From Chondrocystis sp. NIES-4102 (GTDB lineage: Bacteria > Cyanobacteriota > Cyanobacteriia > Cyanobacteriales > Xenococcaceae), in NCBI GenBank assembly GCA_002368355.1, contig AP018281.1:3410001-3474000 (forward strand): a stretch of 64,000 nucleotides of DNA, read 5' to 3'. This document shows, in pieces, positions 29,363-37,647 of this stretch (its first letter is position 1; each line of letters starts with the position of its first letter). The notes below the pieces were generated by a model. The model was given only the letters and a program-made list of their open reading frames with translations. It was not told the DNA's origin and did no database searches. The position numbers and the translations under genes are program-made.

Positions 29363-30454
29363 ATGACCACTGTTGATACTCAAGCTCAAGTTACCCCTGG
29401 TATGGATATAGCTAAACGAGGTTTACCCGTAACCATTATTACTGGTTTCCTCGGTAGTGGAAAAACTACCCTCCTCAATCATATTCTCACCAATCAAGAA
29501 GGAATAAAAACCGCCGTTTTAGTTAACGAGTTTGGAGAAATTGGCATTGATAATGAGTTGATTGTCTCCACCGATGAAAGCATGGTTGAGTTAAACAATG
29601 GCTGTATCTGCTGCACCATTAACGAAGATTTAGTTAATGCCGTTTATAAAATTCTCGAACGTCAGGAGAAAATCGACTATCTAGTAGTAGAGACAACTGG
29701 ATTAGCTGATCCTCTACCTGTGGCTTTAACTTTTTTGGGTACAGAATTACGGGATATGACTCGTCTCGACTCGATTATCACCACCGTAGACTGTTCTAAC
29801 TTTAGTCTTGATCTATTTAATAGCGAAGCAGCCTACAGTCAGATTCAATATGGTGATGTGATCATTCTCAATAAAATCGACTTGGTGGATGAAGCAGATG
29901 TCGATCTCATAGAAGTTAAAATTAAAGATATCAAAAAAGATGCTCGTATTTTACGTACCCAGAAATCTCAAGTATCTATTCCTTTGATTTTAAGTGTTGG
30001 TTTGTTTGAGTCTGATAAATACTTTGATCAAACTAAAGATGAGCATCACGATCATGACCATGAACATCATCATCACGACCACGATCATGATCACGATCAC
30101 GAACATCATCACCACGACCATTCCCATCACCTAGAAAACGACGGCTTTACTTCCATCTCCTTCCAATTTGACAAACCCTTAGCAATTCGTAAATTTCAGT
30201 ACTTTTTAGATAATCAATTACCTGAAAACGTTTTTCGTGCTAAAGGCATTCTTTGGTTTGATGAAAGTCCCAAACGTCATGTTTTTCATCTGAGTGGAAA
30301 GAGATTTACCCTAGAAGATGAAGAATGGCGAGGAGAAAAGAAAACCCAATTAGTTTTAATTGGTCAAAATCTAGATAAAGAAACCCTGAGTGAGCAAATT
30401 AATAATTGTGTTTGCTTGCCTAAAGACAATCGTGGCAAAGGTTTTAGTAAATAG
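29363..30454 (+). CDS. COG0523 (CobW/ZNG-like) metal-chaperone GTPase with histidine-rich linker
   Basis: The 363-residue product has the G1 loop ITGFLGSGKTTLLNHIL, the metal-binding GCICCTI (CxCC), the switch region ETTGLADPLPVAL and the NKIDL guanine-specificity motif. A very histidine/aspartate-rich linker spans about residues 227-257, followed by the C-terminal CobW domain (WFDESPKRHVFHLSGKRF). Such proteins insert or deliver metals, most often zinc, sometimes cobalt. The histidine tract favours zinc or nickel handling. No cobalt-chelatase gene is adjacent. It is the first gene of a tight run with dtd (10 bp) and the SUI1 gene. Confidence 0.88.
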   Translation: MTTVDTQAQVTPGMDIAKRGLPVTIITGFLGSGKTTLLNHILTNQEGIKTAVLVNEFGEIGIDNELIVSTDESMVELNNGCICCTINEDLVNAVYKILERQEKIDYLVVETTGLADPLPVALTFLGTELRDMTRLDSIITTVDCSNFSLDLFNSEAAYSQIQYGDVIILNKIDLVDEADVDLIEVKIKDIKKDARILRTQKSQVSIPLILSVGLFESDKYFDQTKDEHHDHDHEHHHHDHDHDHDHEHHHHDHSHHLENDGFTSISFQFDKPLAIRKFQYFLDNQLPENVFRAKGILWFDESPKRHVFHLSGKRFTLEDEEWRGEKKTQLVLIGQNLDKETLSEQINNCVCLPKDNRGKGFSK

Positions 30455-30464
30455 TTATTGAAGG

Positions 30465-30920
30465 ATGCGTGTTATTATCCAGCGAGTTCAATCATCTTCA
30501 GTTATCGTTGATGGCAATGAAATAGCAAAAATTGGTCGTGGTTTAAACTTACTTGTAGGTATTTCTGCTACAGATACAGAAGTAGAACTTGACTGGATGG
30601 CTCGCAAATGTCTAGAGTTACGTCTATTTCCAGATCAAACTACAGATGCAGCCTGGAGTAAATCAATTTTAGATATTGGGGGAGAAATTTTAGTAGTCAG
30701 TCAGTTCACTCTGTATGGTGACTGTCGTAAGGGTCGTCGTCCTTCTTTTACTCAGTCTGCTGCACCAAATGCTGCTAAACCTCTTTACGATAATTTCGTT
30801 ATCAAATTAAAAAACAGTGGTTTAACCGTGCTAACAGGTGAATTTGGAGCAATGATGCAGGTTAATCTTATTAATGACGGCCCAGTTACTTTAACTTTAT
30901 CCAAAGATAGCAATCAATAA
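30465..30920 (+). CDS. dtd: D-aminoacyl-tRNA deacylase
   Basis: This 151-residue enzyme hydrolyses D-aminoacyl-tRNAs, and glycyl-tRNA(Ala), as translational proofreading. The family motifs are clear: [18 protein letters not shown] at the N-terminus, [17 protein letters not shown], and the C-terminal [11 protein letters not shown] with the Gly-Pro active-site loop. It begins 10 bp after the COG0523 GTPase and is followed 17 bp later by the SUI1 gene, so the three are co-transcribed. Confidence 0.95.
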   Translation: MRVIIQRVQSSSVIVDGNEIAKIGRGLNLLVGISATDTEVELDWMARKCLELRLFPDQTTDAAWSKSILDIGGEILVVSQFTLYGDCRKGRRPSFTQSAAPNAAKPLYDNFVIKLKNSGLTVLTGEFGAMMQVNLINDGPVTLTLSKDSNQ

Positions 30921-30937
30921 CCACTAGCAAAATAAAT

Positions 30938-31285
30938 ATGGCGAATAAACCTAAATCCCAAGCTCAAAATATTGCTTATCAAGAATTTGGCAGCGTTGAC
31001 AATTCCCAAGCCTTAGCCAAAGGAGTACCAGATCTCCCACCCCAACAGCAAAATATCAGAATACAAGCCACACGCGCAGGGCGTAAGGGTAAAACAGTAA
31101 CCGTATTATCAGGGTTTGCCCATAACCCCGAAACTCTAGCTAAATTATTAAAACAATTAAAAAATCAATGTGGGACTGGTGGGACGCTCAAAGATAATAC
31201 CCTTGAAATTCAAGGTGATCATAAACAAAAGTTGTGTGAAATTATGCTGAAATTGGGTTATAAAGCTAAAATAAGTGGCGGTTAG
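30938..31285 (+). CDS. SUI1/YciH-type translation initiation factor
   Basis: The 115-residue product ends in a SUI1 (eIF1-like) domain: VTVLSGFAHNPETLAKLLKQ, then LKNQCGTGGTLKDNTLEIQG and a closing IMLKLGYKAKISGG. Bacterial YciH proteins bind near the ribosomal P site and influence start-codon choice. The N-terminal 40 residues are polar and probably disordered. It is the third gene of the GTPase-dtd-SUI1 run and precedes rpsN. Confidence 0.9.
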   Translation: MANKPKSQAQNIAYQEFGSVDNSQALAKGVPDLPPQQQNIRIQATRAGRKGKTVTVLSGFAHNPETLAKLLKQLKNQCGTGGTLKDNTLEIQGDHKQKLCEIMLKLGYKAKISGG

Positions 31286-31393
31286 ATTAAGATAAGAGCT
31301 TTTATACCCTTGCTAAAACGCTAGATGATCAATATCTCTAGTTCGAGTTATACTAGGAAATTGTGTGTTGATTATTAATAGCAATAAATTTAT

Positions 31394-31696
31394 ATGGCAA
31401 AGAAAAGTATGATTGAGCGTGAGAAAAAGCGCGCTCATTTAGTAGAAAAATATGCTGAGAAAAGAGCAGAATTAAAAGAACGTTTTCGCAAAGCAACATC
31501 AGCAGCAGAAAAACTAGATTTACACCGTCAAATTCAGAGATTACCTAGAGATAGCTCTGCTACTCGTAAACGCAATCGTTGTATGGTAACAGGTAGACCT
31601 AGAGGCTATTATCGTGATTTTGGTTTATCTCGTAACGTTCTAAGAGAATGGGCGCACGAAGGCTTGTTACCTGGGGTAGTTAAATCCAGTTGGTAA
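31394..31696 (+). CDS. rpsN: 30S ribosomal protein S14
   Basis: The 100-residue product is the long, zinc-free form of S14. It has a basic N-terminus and the signature [20 protein letters not shown], ending [10 protein letters not shown]. It lies outside the main ribosomal operons, as is usual in cyanobacteria. It has 109 bp of upstream sequence and probably its own promoter. Confidence 0.97.
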   Translation: MAKKSMIEREKKRAHLVEKYAEKRAELKERFRKATSAAEKLDLHRQIQRLPRDSSATRKRNRCMVTGRPRGYYRDFGLSRNVLREWAHEGLLPGVVKSSW

Positions 31697-31697
31697 A

Positions 31698-31745
31698 TTA
31701 AGGAATAAGGGATAAAGACAAGATTAGTTTATCCCTAAACCTTAA
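31698..31745 (+). terminator. Stem-loop after rpsN
   Basis: Nested inverted repeats start directly after the rpsN stop: TTAAGG (31698-31703) pairs with CCTTAA (31740-31745), and AGGGATAAA (31708-31716) pairs with TTTATCCCT (31728-31736). There is no long T-run, so it may be a weak terminator or an mRNA-stabilising hairpin. Confidence 0.5.
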
Positions 31746-31833
31746 ATTACTATGGGCAAGTTTAGATCTTGACATAGTTGATATGAATTATTTAAATGTT
31801 GGCTACAAATAGAACGGTTTGTAGGTAGTAAGT

Positions 31834-31852
31834 AATCCCACAAGGGGACAAT
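31834..31852. repeat. Third copy of the dispersed CCCACAAGGGG repeat
   Basis: This is the reverse complement of the 19-mer found twice at 25355-25426, embedded in TAGGTAGTAAGT and ATGTAGGTAATA words. It lies in the gap between rpsN and bioD, about 115 bp beyond the bioD stop. Confidence 0.6.
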
Positions 31853-31967
31853 GTAGGTAATAGATTTTTTCCCCCTCCTGATTTGCGGTTACGTAGCTGT
31901 CGTAGACATAGCTTATCCTTATTTGACTCCTGACTCCTTATAAATTCGTAGCATTCTTTTTTGTATT

Positions 31968-32669
31968 TCATATGAGTTTTGGTAAAATCAATTCTAAGTC
32001 CCAATCAGCAGCAATTTTAGCCAATTTTAGACTATCTTTAAGATCTTCAATATAGGGTAGAGTACCAAGGATAGGTACTTGGGTTAAAGATTCAATCAAA
32101 TCAACTGGTGCTAAGTCCTCAATGTTAGACTGGGCTTCAGGTCGAAAACAATTAAGAATAATTCCTTTAAGGTTAAGATTGAGACTGTGTGCCAAAGCCA
32201 CATTAGCCACAGTTTGAGCGATCGCTCCTAATTTTACAGGTACAACCAAAATAGTAGGTATACGCCAGTCAGCAGCAATATTACCTACAATCAACTCGTT
32301 AGTAACAGGCGATCCCAAACCGCCCAAAGTTTCTAATAAGACAAAATCAGATTTCTGAGTCGCTAGAGAGAATTTTTGCCAAATATCACCCAAGTCAATT
32401 ACTTTTCCTTCCTTAATAGCAGCCAAAGGTGGTGCAATAGGAGTAGATAATTGCAAAGGGACGGTAATTTCAATACCTTTAATATTAGCAAACAGATCCT
32501 CATATAACTCGCGATCGCCTGTGCCAGTTTGCATTAATTTAAAAATATTTAAAGATTGCCCCTGCAAGTCTTGATTTAACTGATAATGTTGCCAATAAGC
32601 AGCTAAAGCGATCGTAACATAAGTTTTCCCAACATCTGTATCTGTTCCTGCAATCAATAATGCTGTCAT
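31968..32669 (-). CDS. bioD: Dethiobiotin synthetase
   Basis: The 233-residue product carries LLIAGTDTDVGKTYVTIALA, the modified P-loop typical of BioD, which closes the ureido ring of dethiobiotin from diaminopelargonate, CO2 and ATP. LLETLGGLGSPV supplies the conserved second motif. No other biotin gene is adjacent, as is usual for cyanobacteria with scattered bio genes. It is divergent from prs. Confidence 0.93.
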   Translation of the reverse strand: MTALLIAGTDTDVGKTYVTIALAAYWQHYQLNQDLQGQSLNIFKLMQTGTGDRELYEDLFANIKGIEITVPLQLSTPIAPPLAAIKEGKVIDLGDIWQKFSLATQKSDFVLLETLGGLGSPVTNELIVGNIAADWRIPTILVVPVKLGAIAQTVANVALAHSLNLNLKGIILNCFRPEAQSNIEDLAPVDLIESLTQVPILGTLPYIEDLKDSLKLAKIAADWDLELILPKLI

Positions 32670-32989
32670 AAATTAGTTTAATATTCAATTCTTTTAACAA
32701 TATCAAGATTAGCTAAAAAAAATTTTAGTAAAATTTACCATAGTAAGATGTACTGATGCTAAAAAGTACCCAAAAAAATATAATAGACGAAAGAAATTTA
32801 GTGTCTGAATGTACAAAAAACATTTATTAAGATTAAAAAAAACTGAATTTTTTTGAAATTTTTGCTTACAATTACTGTAAACGACACCCCTATCTAGGAT
32901 TTTTGGCGATTTTAATCTCCAAACTATTGTGAATCATAATAGCCCTAGTAATGGTAAGATTGCCCTGAATTAAGTTAAATATATTTGCC
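32670..32989. promoter_or_regulatory. Divergent bioD-prs intergenic region
   Basis: These 320 bases separate two divergent genes and must hold both promoters. An inverted repeat TTACA-ATTAC-TGTAA sits at 32866-32880, about 110 bp before the prs start, and could be an operator. The rest is AT-rich without genes. Confidence 0.35.
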
Positions 32990-33988
32990 GTGAGCCATAG
33001 TACTACCTTAATGCCTCAGTCGATGGAGCAAACTTCCTTCCTGTCAGACTCCAATCGTCTTAGATTATTTTCTGGTTCTGCTAATATTCCTCTTGCAAGG
33101 GAAGTAGCCCATTATTTAGGCATGGACTTGGGCCCCATGATTCGTAAGCGATTCGCTGATGGTGAACTGTATGTCCAAATTCAAGAATCTATTCGTGGAG
33201 CGGATGTTTACTTACTTCAACCCTGCTGTAATCCAGTCAACGACAACTTAATGGAGTTGATGATTATGATAGATGCTTGTCGTCGAGCCTCAGCACGCCA
33301 AATTACCCCTGTAATTCCCTATTATGGTTATGCTAGAGCAGATCGTAAGACAGCAGGACGTGAATCAATTACTGCCAAATTAGTAGCTAATTTACTAACG
33401 GAGGCGGGAGCAAGTAGAGTTTTAGCTATGGACTTGCATTCAGCGCAGATTCAGGGCTATTTTGACATTCCTACAGACCATGTATATGGTTCTCCAGCGA
33501 TTTTACAATATTTGGCAGCCAAAAATCTCAATGAATTAGTAGTAGTTTCTCCCGATGTTGGCGGTGTAGCAAGAGCCAGAGCCTTTGCCAAAAAACTCAA
33601 TGATGCTCCTTTAGCAATTATTGATAAACGCCGTCAGTCTCATAATGTCGCTGAAGTTATGAATGTCATTGGTGATGTTAAGGGCAAAACCGCAGTGCTG
33701 GTAGATGACATGATTGATACAGCAGGTACGTTATCCGAAGGAGGCAAACTATTACGTAGAGAAGGAGCAACTGAGATTTACGCTTGTGCTACCCATGCAG
33801 TTTTTTCAGATCCTGCTGTTTCTCGTTTATCTAGCGGAATTTTTAAAGAAGTAATTGTGACCAATACTATTCCTATTGAAGAATCTAAACAGTTTCCGCA
33901 GCTTACAGTACTTTCTGTCGCAAGTTTACTCGGAGAAGCAATTTGGCGTATTCACGAAGCAAGCTCTGTAAGTAGTATGTTTCGTTAA
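32990..33988 (+). CDS. prs: Ribose-phosphate pyrophosphokinase
   Basis: It makes PRPP from ribose 5-phosphate and ATP for nucleotide, histidine and tryptophan synthesis. The 332-residue product shows LRLFSGSANIPLAREVAHYL, the catalytic flexible-loop region YARADRKTAGRE, the metal site VLAMDLHSAQIQGYF and the PRPP loop AVLVDDMIDTAGTL. The frame opens with GTG at 32990; an in-frame ATG at 33011 is an alternative. The conserved domain starts near residue 23, so either start leaves the enzyme intact. Confidence 0.96.
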   Translation: MSHSTTLMPQSMEQTSFLSDSNRLRLFSGSANIPLAREVAHYLGMDLGPMIRKRFADGELYVQIQESIRGADVYLLQPCCNPVNDNLMELMIMIDACRRASARQITPVIPYYGYARADRKTAGRESITAKLVANLLTEAGASRVLAMDLHSAQIQGYFDIPTDHVYGSPAILQYLAAKNLNELVVVSPDVGGVARARAFAKKLNDAPLAIIDKRRQSHNVAEVMNVIGDVKGKTAVLVDDMIDTAGTLSEGGKLLRREGATEIYACATHAVFSDPAVSRLSSGIFKEVIVTNTIPIEESKQFPQLTVLSVASLLGEAIWRIHEASSVSSMFR

Positions 33989-34015
33989 TTGAATTGAACT
34001 AAAATTGTCAAATAC

Positions 34016-34047
34016 GCTCCTGTTAGTGATTAGGGAATTACAGGAGC
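34016..34047 (+). terminator. Terminator between convergent prs and lepB
   Basis: GCTCCTGT (34016-34023) pairs perfectly with ACAGGAGC (34040-34047), followed by ATTTTAGTTATTCTTTTT on the plus strand. It lies 28 bp after the prs stop, and its right arm is 8 bp from the lepB stop. It could serve both genes, better for prs. Confidence 0.7.
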
Positions 34048-34054
34048 ATTTTAG

Positions 34055-34624
34055 TTATTCTTTTTGTTGGGATTGAGGATATACAGGTTGAGGATTTAGT
34101 GATCCAATTCGCTTAGGCGGCCAAAAACGAACTGTAGCTCTTCCAATTAGGTTTTCTCTGGGTACAAAACCCCAATAATGAGAATCATAACTGTTATTGC
34201 GATTATCGCCTAATACTAGATATTGTCCTTCGGGAACTTTAGTAGGAGGATATTGATAATTGGGTTGCTCTAAAATGTATTTTTCAGTCAGCTTTTGATT
34301 ATTAATATATACTTGACCGTTTTTAACCTCTACAACATCCCCAGGTAGCCCTATTACCCTTTTAATAAAAGCTTCTTTATAATTTTGTGCTTTTAAGGCA
34401 TCTGTGGGGGAAAACACAACTACATCTCCTCTCTCTGGTTGCCGAAAACGATAACTTACTTTTTCCACTATTAAGCGATCATCGATAACTAGGGTAGGAA
34501 GCATAGATTCTGAAGGAATAAAACGAGCTTCTGCAACACAGGCGCGAATACCGATAGCTAAAATACCAGCAGAAACGAAAGTTTTTAATAATTCAATTAC
34601 GGGATTTTCTTCTTTTCTGGTCAT
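34055..34624 (-). CDS. lepB: Signal peptidase I
   Basis: The 189-residue product (ATG at 34624; an in-frame GTG lies at 34630) has a short N-terminal membrane helix (LLKTFVSAGILAIGIRACV). The catalytic serine follows in FIPSESMLPTLVIDDRLIVE, the catalytic lysine is in AFIKRVIGLPGDVVEV, and box E is YLVLGDNRNNSYDSHYWG. It cleaves signal peptides of exported and thylakoid-lumen proteins on the trans side. Size is typical of the single-helix cyanobacterial enzymes. Confidence 0.95.
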   Translation of the reverse strand: MTRKEENPVIELLKTFVSAGILAIGIRACVAEARFIPSESMLPTLVIDDRLIVEKVSYRFRQPERGDVVVFSPTDALKAQNYKEAFIKRVIGLPGDVVEVKNGQVYINNQKLTEKYILEQPNYQYPPTKVPEGQYLVLGDNRNNSYDSHYWGFVPRENLIGRATVRFWPPKRIGSLNPQPVYPQSQQKE

Positions 34625-35072
34625 AAGCACTTACCCTTTAGAGCAAGAGATTAATTAGTTATTGCCAAATAATAGCTTTTTTAAATTATATTTTTTTTAT
34701 TAGTGACACGACTACAGGATTTCACATCCCGTAGCTTCCGTCACGCCGTACCACGTATAATATAGGCACGGGTGAAGTTACCAAATTATCAATAGATAGC
34801 TGTAATTTAAATTACCTACCAAACTGTGTATTTTTAGGCTAAATTTTTCCAATTATAGACCAATGGTCACGTGCCGTCTTCGTCGCCCGTGGGCGCGGAG
34901 TACCCAAAGGGCATTTCTATAATCTCTGACTAAGTATATTTTCTTATCTTATATTTTGAGCATATACTTGTAATTAAAATAAAAGATGTCTTACCCGATA
35001 TTTCCCAGAATAATTATTTAATTGCCTTAAGATAATTTGCCAATCTTTAATATATTAAGCTTACTACTAATA
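34625..35072. other. Intergenic region with two GC-rich patches
   Basis: About 450 bases without a gene separate divergent lepB and the DUF4388 gene. Two GC-rich islands stand out against the AT-rich background: about 34730-34780 (CGTAGCTTCCGTCACGCCGT) and about 34865-34915 (GTCGCCCGTGGGCGCGGAGT). The second contains a GCCCGTGGGC palindrome that can fold. A similar patch occurs at about 47145-47175. No tRNA-like structure fits. They may be remnants of a dispersed repeat. Confidence 0.4.
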
Positions 35073-35963
35073 ATGAGTATCATTCGCTCTCTCGAATCAT
35101 TTTCACTGCCAGAATTATTTAAATTAATCGAAAAAAACTCTAAATCAGGGCGTTTAATTATAGAAACACCAATTTCTAATAGAAATGCAAAAAGAGAGGG
35201 AATTTATTATCTTTGGTTTCAAGAAGGTAATTTTATTGCTATTAGCGATTGTCTCAATCAAACAGGATTAATTAATTTAATTGCAAGTAGAGGCTGGTTA
35301 AGCCCACTCATTATCGCCAAACTTAGAACTTTGTGTCCTGCAAGCGTTCCTTTGGGAACTTATCTAAGTAAGATGAAATTATTAAATAAGCAAAATATTA
35401 GTTTACTATTTCAATTACAATTACATCAAGTTTATCGCTTATTTCAATTAACAGGTGGTCGGTTTAGATTTGATGATTTCTCGAATATACAAACACGAAT
35501 TTTAACAATTCCCTGGCTAGAAATGACAGGACATCAAATGAAAACTACCGAAGTAACCATGTATGCCTTAAGACTAATGGTAACTTCCCAACATATAACA
35601 CAACAACTTCCAGAATCAAATTTAGCTCTAAAACGGATAGTAGATTATCCTCATCTTAAACTTACAGCATTAGAGCATCGCTTATGGGACTTGGCGGATG
35701 GTCAAATGTCTTTAATAGAAATAGCAAAAACCACCCAAGAGCCTTTATTGGAGATTCAAATTACGGCTTTTCGTTTAATAGCAGTGGGTTTAGTAAGTGA
35801 AATATTTCAATCTAGCTATGATTGGAAAAGATTGAATTCAGAAGAAACTAGAAAAGAAATACCAGCTTATAATCATGGTGAACAGTTACCAAAGATTTAT
35901 GAGGATCAGCGATCGCTATTGCAGACTTTGGGCGCAATGTTTAAAAACTTTTTGGTAGAATAA
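35073..35963 (+). CDS. DUF4388 (PATAN-type) domain protein
   Basis: The 296-residue product starts at the ATG at 35073; the in-frame TTG at 35037 would add 12 hydrophobic residues. The N-terminal domain SLPELFKLIEKNSKSGRLII followed by YYLWFQEGNFIAISD matches DUF4388/PATAN. This domain occurs in cyanobacterial PatA-type response regulators and mediates protein interaction. No receiver domain is present. The C-terminal half (about 190-260) resembles a winged-helix-like repeat (HRLWDLADGQMSLIEIAKTT). A signalling adaptor is the likely role. It has no obvious operon partner. Confidence 0.75.
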   Translation: MSIIRSLESFSLPELFKLIEKNSKSGRLIIETPISNRNAKREGIYYLWFQEGNFIAISDCLNQTGLINLIASRGWLSPLIIAKLRTLCPASVPLGTYLSKMKLLNKQNISLLFQLQLHQVYRLFQLTGGRFRFDDFSNIQTRILTIPWLEMTGHQMKTTEVTMYALRLMVTSQHITQQLPESNLALKRIVDYPHLKLTALEHRLWDLADGQMSLIEIAKTTQEPLLEIQITAFRLIAVGLVSEIFQSSYDWKRLNSEETRKEIPAYNHGEQLPKIYEDQRSLLQTLGAMFKNFLVE

Positions 35964-36087
35964 TCCCTTCGGGTATAGTTGACCCGCGCTAAGTAAAACA
36001 TGGCGTTATCATATATTTACCCAAACGTTAGATTAATCTAGATAAGACAGCTACAATTATTAGGTTATAGTTAGAATTTATTGAATT

Positions 36088-36327
36088 ATGGAACAGGAAC
36101 ATAACAACCCTGCGTTATTACAAGAGCCTCGTTATGAACCGGCGATCGTTATTCCACTTAAGCAAGAAGCTTCTTTGATTGATTGGCTTAAAGCTAATAA
36201 TCGTTTAATTGCACGTGAAGCTATGGAAACAGATAAAGTTAAAGCGGAAGATGATTTAGATGTATTAATGGATACTGACGATGATGATGATGATGACGAT
36301 TTCATCGATGATGTTGATGACGATTAA
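36088..36327 (+). CDS. DUF3134 family small acidic protein
   Basis: The 79-residue product has the conserved cyanobacterial core LQEPRYEPAIVIPLKQEASL followed by DWLKANNRLIARE, as I remember for DUF3134. It ends in a run of aspartates (about residues 58-79). No function is known. It lies 88 bp upstream of mraY, in the same direction. Confidence 0.8.
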   Translation: MEQEHNNPALLQEPRYEPAIVIPLKQEASLIDWLKANNRLIAREAMETDKVKAEDDLDVLMDTDDDDDDDDFIDDVDDD

Positions 36328-36415
36328 TTAGTCCGTTAAACTTAGTTTTGTTGAACAGCTAAAATTAATCTGGTTTTGTTCAACAATTATCTTAAACACT
36401 CTACTTAATGCAATT

Positions 36416-37543
36416 GTGAAGGCAAGATCAATTTCTACAGCCAAACCAATTAACCCCAAGGGTAAAACTTTAGCAATTTCCCTCATTTGTACCTTAATTA
36501 TTGGAGCGATCGCTCTGGAATATACCAATTATTCCTATAATAGACAGTGGGGTTTATTGTTATTTCCTTTACTCAGTTGTGGAATTGTAAGTGCTTTGGC
36601 GGGGCAATGGATAGTCCCACTGCTTAATCGCTTAAAAACAGGACAAATTATTCAAGAAGATGGGCCACAAACTCATTTAGTCAAAGCTGGAACTCCCACT
36701 ATGGGGGGTATTTTTTTTGTTCCAGTAGCAGTTGTTATATCGCTAATTTTAGTAGGTTTTAAGCTAGTCCCACTAAATATATCCTCCTTGTTTATTCCTG
36801 TATGCTTATTAACTTTAGGTTACTGTTTGATTGGTTGGATTGACGACTGGCAAGTGTTACGTCAAAAGTCAAATAAAGGTATTTCTCCCAGAATGAAATT
36901 AGGTTTACAAATTCTGTTGGGAACAATATTTACTGTCTGGCTAATGTGGCATGAATCTATCTTGGTAACTCAAGTTAATTTACCAGGAGGGATAGAATTA
37001 TCCTTGGGATGGTTGTTTTTACCTTTGGGGGTATTTGTATTAGCTGCTCAAAGTAATGCAACAAATTTTACCGATGGAGTTGATGGATTAGCAGCAGGGA
37101 CTGGAGCGATCGCTTTTTTAGGGTTAGGAGCAATTATCAGTTTTACTCATCCAGATTTAGCTGTTATTTGTGCTTGTTTGAGTGGGGGTTGTTTGGGTTT
37201 TCTAGTTCATAACCATAATCCAGCTAGGGTATTTATGGGAGATACTGGATCTCTGGCTATAGGGGGAGCATTAGGAGCAATTGGACTCAGTAGTGGTTGC
37301 CTCTGGGAATTATTTATAATTAGTGGCATTTTCTTTATTGAATCCTTATCGGTAATTGCCCAAATAACCTATTACAAAGCAACTAAAGATTCCGAAGGCA
37401 AGGGTAAGCGTTTATTTAAGATGGCACCTATTCATCATCATCTCGAACTTAGTGGCTGGACTGAGACTCAGGTAGTCGGTAGCTTTTATTTAATCAATAT
37501 TTTGTTACTAACGATCGCCTGGATATATTCCTCAATTGGATGA
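36416..37543 (+). CDS. mraY: Phospho-N-acetylmuramoyl-pentapeptide transferase
   Basis: This 375-residue polytopic membrane enzyme forms lipid I from UDP-MurNAc-pentapeptide and undecaprenyl phosphate. Visible motifs are DGPQTHLVKAGTPTMGG, GWIDDW with the Asp-Asp pair, NATNFTDGVDGLAAGTGA, ARVFMGDTGSLAIGG and the HHHLELSGW loop. The start is GTG at 36416. It has about ten hydrophobic helices. No other mur gene is adjacent. Confidence 0.96.
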   Translation: MKARSISTAKPINPKGKTLAISLICTLIIGAIALEYTNYSYNRQWGLLLFPLLSCGIVSALAGQWIVPLLNRLKTGQIIQEDGPQTHLVKAGTPTMGGIFFVPVAVVISLILVGFKLVPLNISSLFIPVCLLTLGYCLIGWIDDWQVLRQKSNKGISPRMKLGLQILLGTIFTVWLMWHESILVTQVNLPGGIELSLGWLFLPLGVFVLAAQSNATNFTDGVDGLAAGTGAIAFLGLGAIISFTHPDLAVICACLSGGCLGFLVHNHNPARVFMGDTGSLAIGGALGAIGLSSGCLWELFIISGIFFIESLSVIAQITYYKATKDSEGKGKRLFKMAPIHHHLELSGWTETQVVGSFYLINILLLTIAWIYSSIG

Positions 37544-37647
37544 TATTTATGCTCTCATTAATGATCAATACAAGTCGTTTTACAACTGTTGCTCATCCGA
37601 TCTATCCTTAGTTTGAGCGATTAAGCAATTGCACGGAGATATAATTT

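Noticed and set aside
30040-30135. CATCAC/GATCAC-rich stretch as a microsatellite
   Set aside because: It encodes the in-frame His/Asp linker of the COG0523 GTPase.
30938-31285. SUI1-like gene as eukaryotic contamination
   Set aside because: YciH-type proteins are common in bacteria, and the gene is embedded in a bacterial operon.
31792-32004. Open frame overlapping the 3' end of bioD
   Set aside because: It covers the dispersed repeat region and has no recognisable coding character; bioD is clear.
36270-36327. GAT-rich tract as a DNA repeat
   Set aside because: It is the aspartate-rich tail of the DUF3134 protein and keeps frame.
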